Part shown: positions 13,998 to 15,027 of the stretch, piece by piece | Numbering within the stretch: the first letter of the stretch is position 1 | Layout: every line of letters begins with the position of its first letter | Assembly (NCBI GenBank): GCA_014379305.1 | Contig: JACMMB010000260.1 | Location: forward strand, 1 to 15,027 | DNA length: 15,027 bases | Direction: 5' to 3' | Origin: Akkermansiaceae bacterium | GTDB taxonomy: Bacteria; Verrucomicrobiota; Verrucomicrobiia; Verrucomicrobiales; Akkermansiaceae | Notes under the pieces: generated by a model | What the model was told of the DNA's origin: nothing | What the model saw: the letters and a program-made list of their open reading frames with translations, nothing else | The model's database searches: none | Made by a program: the position numbers and the translations under genes

Positions 13998-14282
13998 ATG
14001 CAAACGATCCTTCCGAACTCGGCATTTTCCAGATGGTTCACCGGGAACCGTTGTCAAACCAGCAGCGTCAGACGTCGTGAGTTGGAACGTCGGGAAACTT
14101 TTTCCAGCACTTTTCAAGCTGCGGGAAATATTCACTGCCTGAGCGGCCTTCTCTGGGTCACCCGCGATGGCGATAGTAAGGATATTCTCCTGCATGCTGG
14201 CGAAAGCCTCGCCTGTTATCGCCATGACCGGCTTGTCATCGAAGCTCTGGAAAACGCAATCTTGGAACTCACCCGAAACTGA
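13998..14282 (+). CDS. Small DUF2917-like protein
   Basis: This is a 94-residue protein of unknown function, divergent from mocR. Residues about 46-92 match my memory of DUF2917: a short beta domain reading HCLSGLLWVTRDGDSKDILL, then HAGESL, then RLVIEALENAILEL. The pattern of W-V-T-R-x-G-D followed by an x-x-G-E-S turn is the family hallmark and resembles a small cupin-like fold. The first 40 residues are basic (RRRELERRE) with no signal peptide. The start is ATG 13998; no good ribosome binding site is seen. The opposite strand is also open here, but this frame carries family features and the other does not. Divergent placement next to a MocR regulator suggests it is a target gene; no biochemical role is known to me. 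Confidence 0.68.
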   Translation: MQTILPNSAFSRWFTGNRCQTSSVRRRELERRETFSSTFQAAGNIHCLSGLLWVTRDGDSKDILLHAGESLACYRHDRLVIEALENAILELTRN

Positions 14283-14333
14283 AAAAGTAAGATTATCGCG
14301 GTAGTAACATCATGTCATGCGACGTGAAGGAAA

Positions 14334-14459
14334 ATGGTGAAGTGCGAGATGGGCAAGGTTTTGATAGAGTTGGTCGCAAAGAAAGACCATGGCATTTTCT
14401 TCGTTGTGATGACCGATAAGCAAAAACTTTTTATATATTGTATTGACGTTCCCACATGA
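14334..14459 (+). CDS. Possible small protein, 41 residues, unknown
   Basis: This short ORF begins MVKCEMGKVLIELVAKK, continues with GIFFVVMTDKQ and ends FIYCIDVPT. Three hydrophobic beta-like strands alternate with charged turns, more protein-like than a random frame. GAAGGA lies just upstream (14326-14331), which is closer to the ATG than ideal. A second short frame (14312-14419) overlaps it. No family is recognised. It starts 51 bp after the DUF2917 gene with no terminator between, so it could be cotranscribed. Confidence 0.3.
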   Translation: MVKCEMGKVLIELVAKKDHGIFFVVMTDKQKLFIYCIDVPT

Positions 14460-14471
14460 TCTAATTATCAG
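14443..14471 (+). promoter_or_regulatory. Promoter-like element
   Basis: TTGACG (14443-14448), 17 bp, then TATCAG (14466-14471), set in an A/T-rich stretch unlike its surroundings. It would start a transcript near 14478 that ends at the terminator 14695-14729, roughly 250 nt. Confidence 0.45.
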
Positions 14472-14491
14472 TTCTGAACCTTCAGCAAGTC

Positions 14492-14659
14492 ATGCGCTCA
14501 ACAATCCATACCAACCATCCTCAACCGACCCAGTGGTCGCCGGGCATGTCCGTATGCATGGCTGACATTGCGGCGATCCGATACAGTCTCGATGGCGGGA
14601 TCGGATCCCCCAAGCTGGGCTTTATGAGTAATTCCCTTACCAAGGAGGTAGGCAGGTAG
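14492..14659 (+). CDS. Possible small protein, 55 residues, unknown
   Basis: This ORF begins at ATG 14492 and ends at TAG 14659. The N-terminus is polar (MRSTIHTNHPQPTQWSPG). The middle reads ADIAAIRYSLDGGIGSPKLG and the C-terminus LTKEVGR. It lies between a promoter-like element and a clear intrinsic terminator, so the segment is probably transcribed. There is no good ribosome binding site; the only strong one nearby (AAGGAGGT, 14642-14649) is inside the end of this ORF with no start after it. No family is recognised. The transcript may be a small RNA instead. Confidence 0.35.
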   Translation: MRSTIHTNHPQPTQWSPGMSVCMADIAAIRYSLDGGIGSPKLGFMSNSLTKEVGR

Positions 14660-14694
14660 TTCAAGATCTAATTCAGATCATCGATTTTTTCGAG

Positions 14695-14729
14695 AACCCC
14701 GCCCGCTCCAGTAGCCGGCGGGGTTTTTG
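14695..14729 (+). terminator. Intrinsic terminator
   Basis: CCCCGCC (14697-14703) pairs with GGCGGGG (14717-14723), extended to 9 bp by AA/TT, and is followed by five T (14724-14728). It closes the short transcription unit that starts near 14478. Confidence 0.85.
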
Positions 14730-14835
14730 TTATACGGGTTTTTCCCCACAAATTCAAGGCTTGCAGCGATGTGGCCGTCAACCAAACCAACCTTTCCATC
14801 CACATGATTTCCGAATAACCGAATCACCAGGCTTG

Positions 14836-14873
14836 AAAAACCCCGCCGTCAGCAGCAACTGACGACGAGGCGG
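14836..14873 (-). terminator. Minus-strand intrinsic terminator
   Basis: Read on the minus strand, CCGCC...GTCAG pairs with CTGAC-GGCGG around TTGCTG, with a 5-base bulge, then GGGG and a T5 run (14840-14836). It ends a minus-strand transcript arriving from the right: either a gene beyond the window edge or a small RNA starting near 14930. Confidence 0.65.
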
Positions 14874-15027
14874 AATCGGCCGACAATCCAGAGTAGTCCC
14901 CGAGAGAGACGGACCGTGGGTGATCAACCGCAATGACGGTCACTGCTCGCGAATCCACTGTCAAGTGAGTCATGAAATCATGACTGGCTGAAGGACCTGT
15001 ATTGTCCCGATTTCCCGCCCTGGAAGA

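Noticed and set aside
13848..14225. N-terminal extension of the MocR frame
   Set aside because: The 126 extra residues do not resemble GntR proteins and overlap the divergent DUF2917-like gene; the winged helix begins right after ATG 13847.
14642..14649. Perfect AAGGAGGT ribosome binding site
   Set aside because: No ATG, GTG or TTG follows at a usable distance; it falls inside the end of a small ORF.
14824..14973. 49-codon minus-strand ORF
   Set aside because: It runs through the terminator hairpin 14836-14873, so the message would end before its stop codon; composition is Ser/Ala-rich without features.
14975..15027. Partial coding frame at the right edge (plus frame reading HDWLKDLYCPDFPPWK, and open minus frames)
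   Set aside because: The plus frame has no start codon after its upstream stop, and too little sequence is available to support any of the frames.

Overview
The window looks like chromosomal DNA from a member of the Verrucomicrobiota, probably order Verrucomicrobiales; the genus is not resolved. The best single clue is a perfect 14-bp palindrome, TGTTC-N4-GAACA (6582-6595), about 60 bp upstream of recA. From memory this is the published LexA (SOS) box of Verrucomicrobia. The Gram-negative envelope genes (lpxA, a two-partner secretion pair), the secreted thioredoxin-fold proteins and the weak or absent Shine-Dalgarno sequences agree with this. I see no tRNA, rRNA, CRISPR array or insertion sequence.

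Left part (1-2900). A truncated minus-strand gene at the left edge encodes the N-terminal part of a Fic-family protein. It carries a winged-helix-like segment at its start, and four copies of a 10-bp motif lie around its start codon. Next come a minus-strand NlpC/P60 lipoprotein and rdgB (house-cleaning nucleotide pyrophosphatase). Divergent from these, on the plus strand, are two tandem paralogous secreted thioredoxin-like proteins (WCPPC and WCGWC), the first closed by a clear intrinsic terminator.

Middle part (2890-8770). A 575-bp convergent spacer has no convincing gene but several inverted repeats. It is followed by a minus-strand two-partner secretion locus: a short TpsA-like exoprotein upstream of its TpsB/FhaC-type outer-membrane transporter. 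recA is divergent from tpsA, with a LexA box and a strong terminator. lpxA (first step of lipid A synthesis) follows, starting at GTG.

Right-centre (8770-12222). leuA (long, class-2 isopropylmalate synthase) is preceded by a promoter-like sequence and a 20-codon leucine-rich ORF that looks like an attenuation leader peptide. leuA converges on an RppH-like Nudix hydrolase with only 3 bp between stop codons. A divergent aldo/keto reductase follows.

Right part (12400-15027). A MocR-type regulator (GntR winged helix fused to an aminotransferase fold) is divergent from a small DUF2917-like gene, and the shared spacer holds candidate operators. The last 745 bp have no large gene. They contain two small ORFs, a promoter-like element, a clear plus-strand terminator and a minus-strand terminator that may close a small RNA.

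Most genes are unlinked housekeeping functions. Real functional units are tpsA-tpsB, the thioredoxin pair, mocR-DUF2917 and the leuA leader-leuA unit. The least expected observations are the leuA leader, the Fic operator cluster and the very short TpsA.
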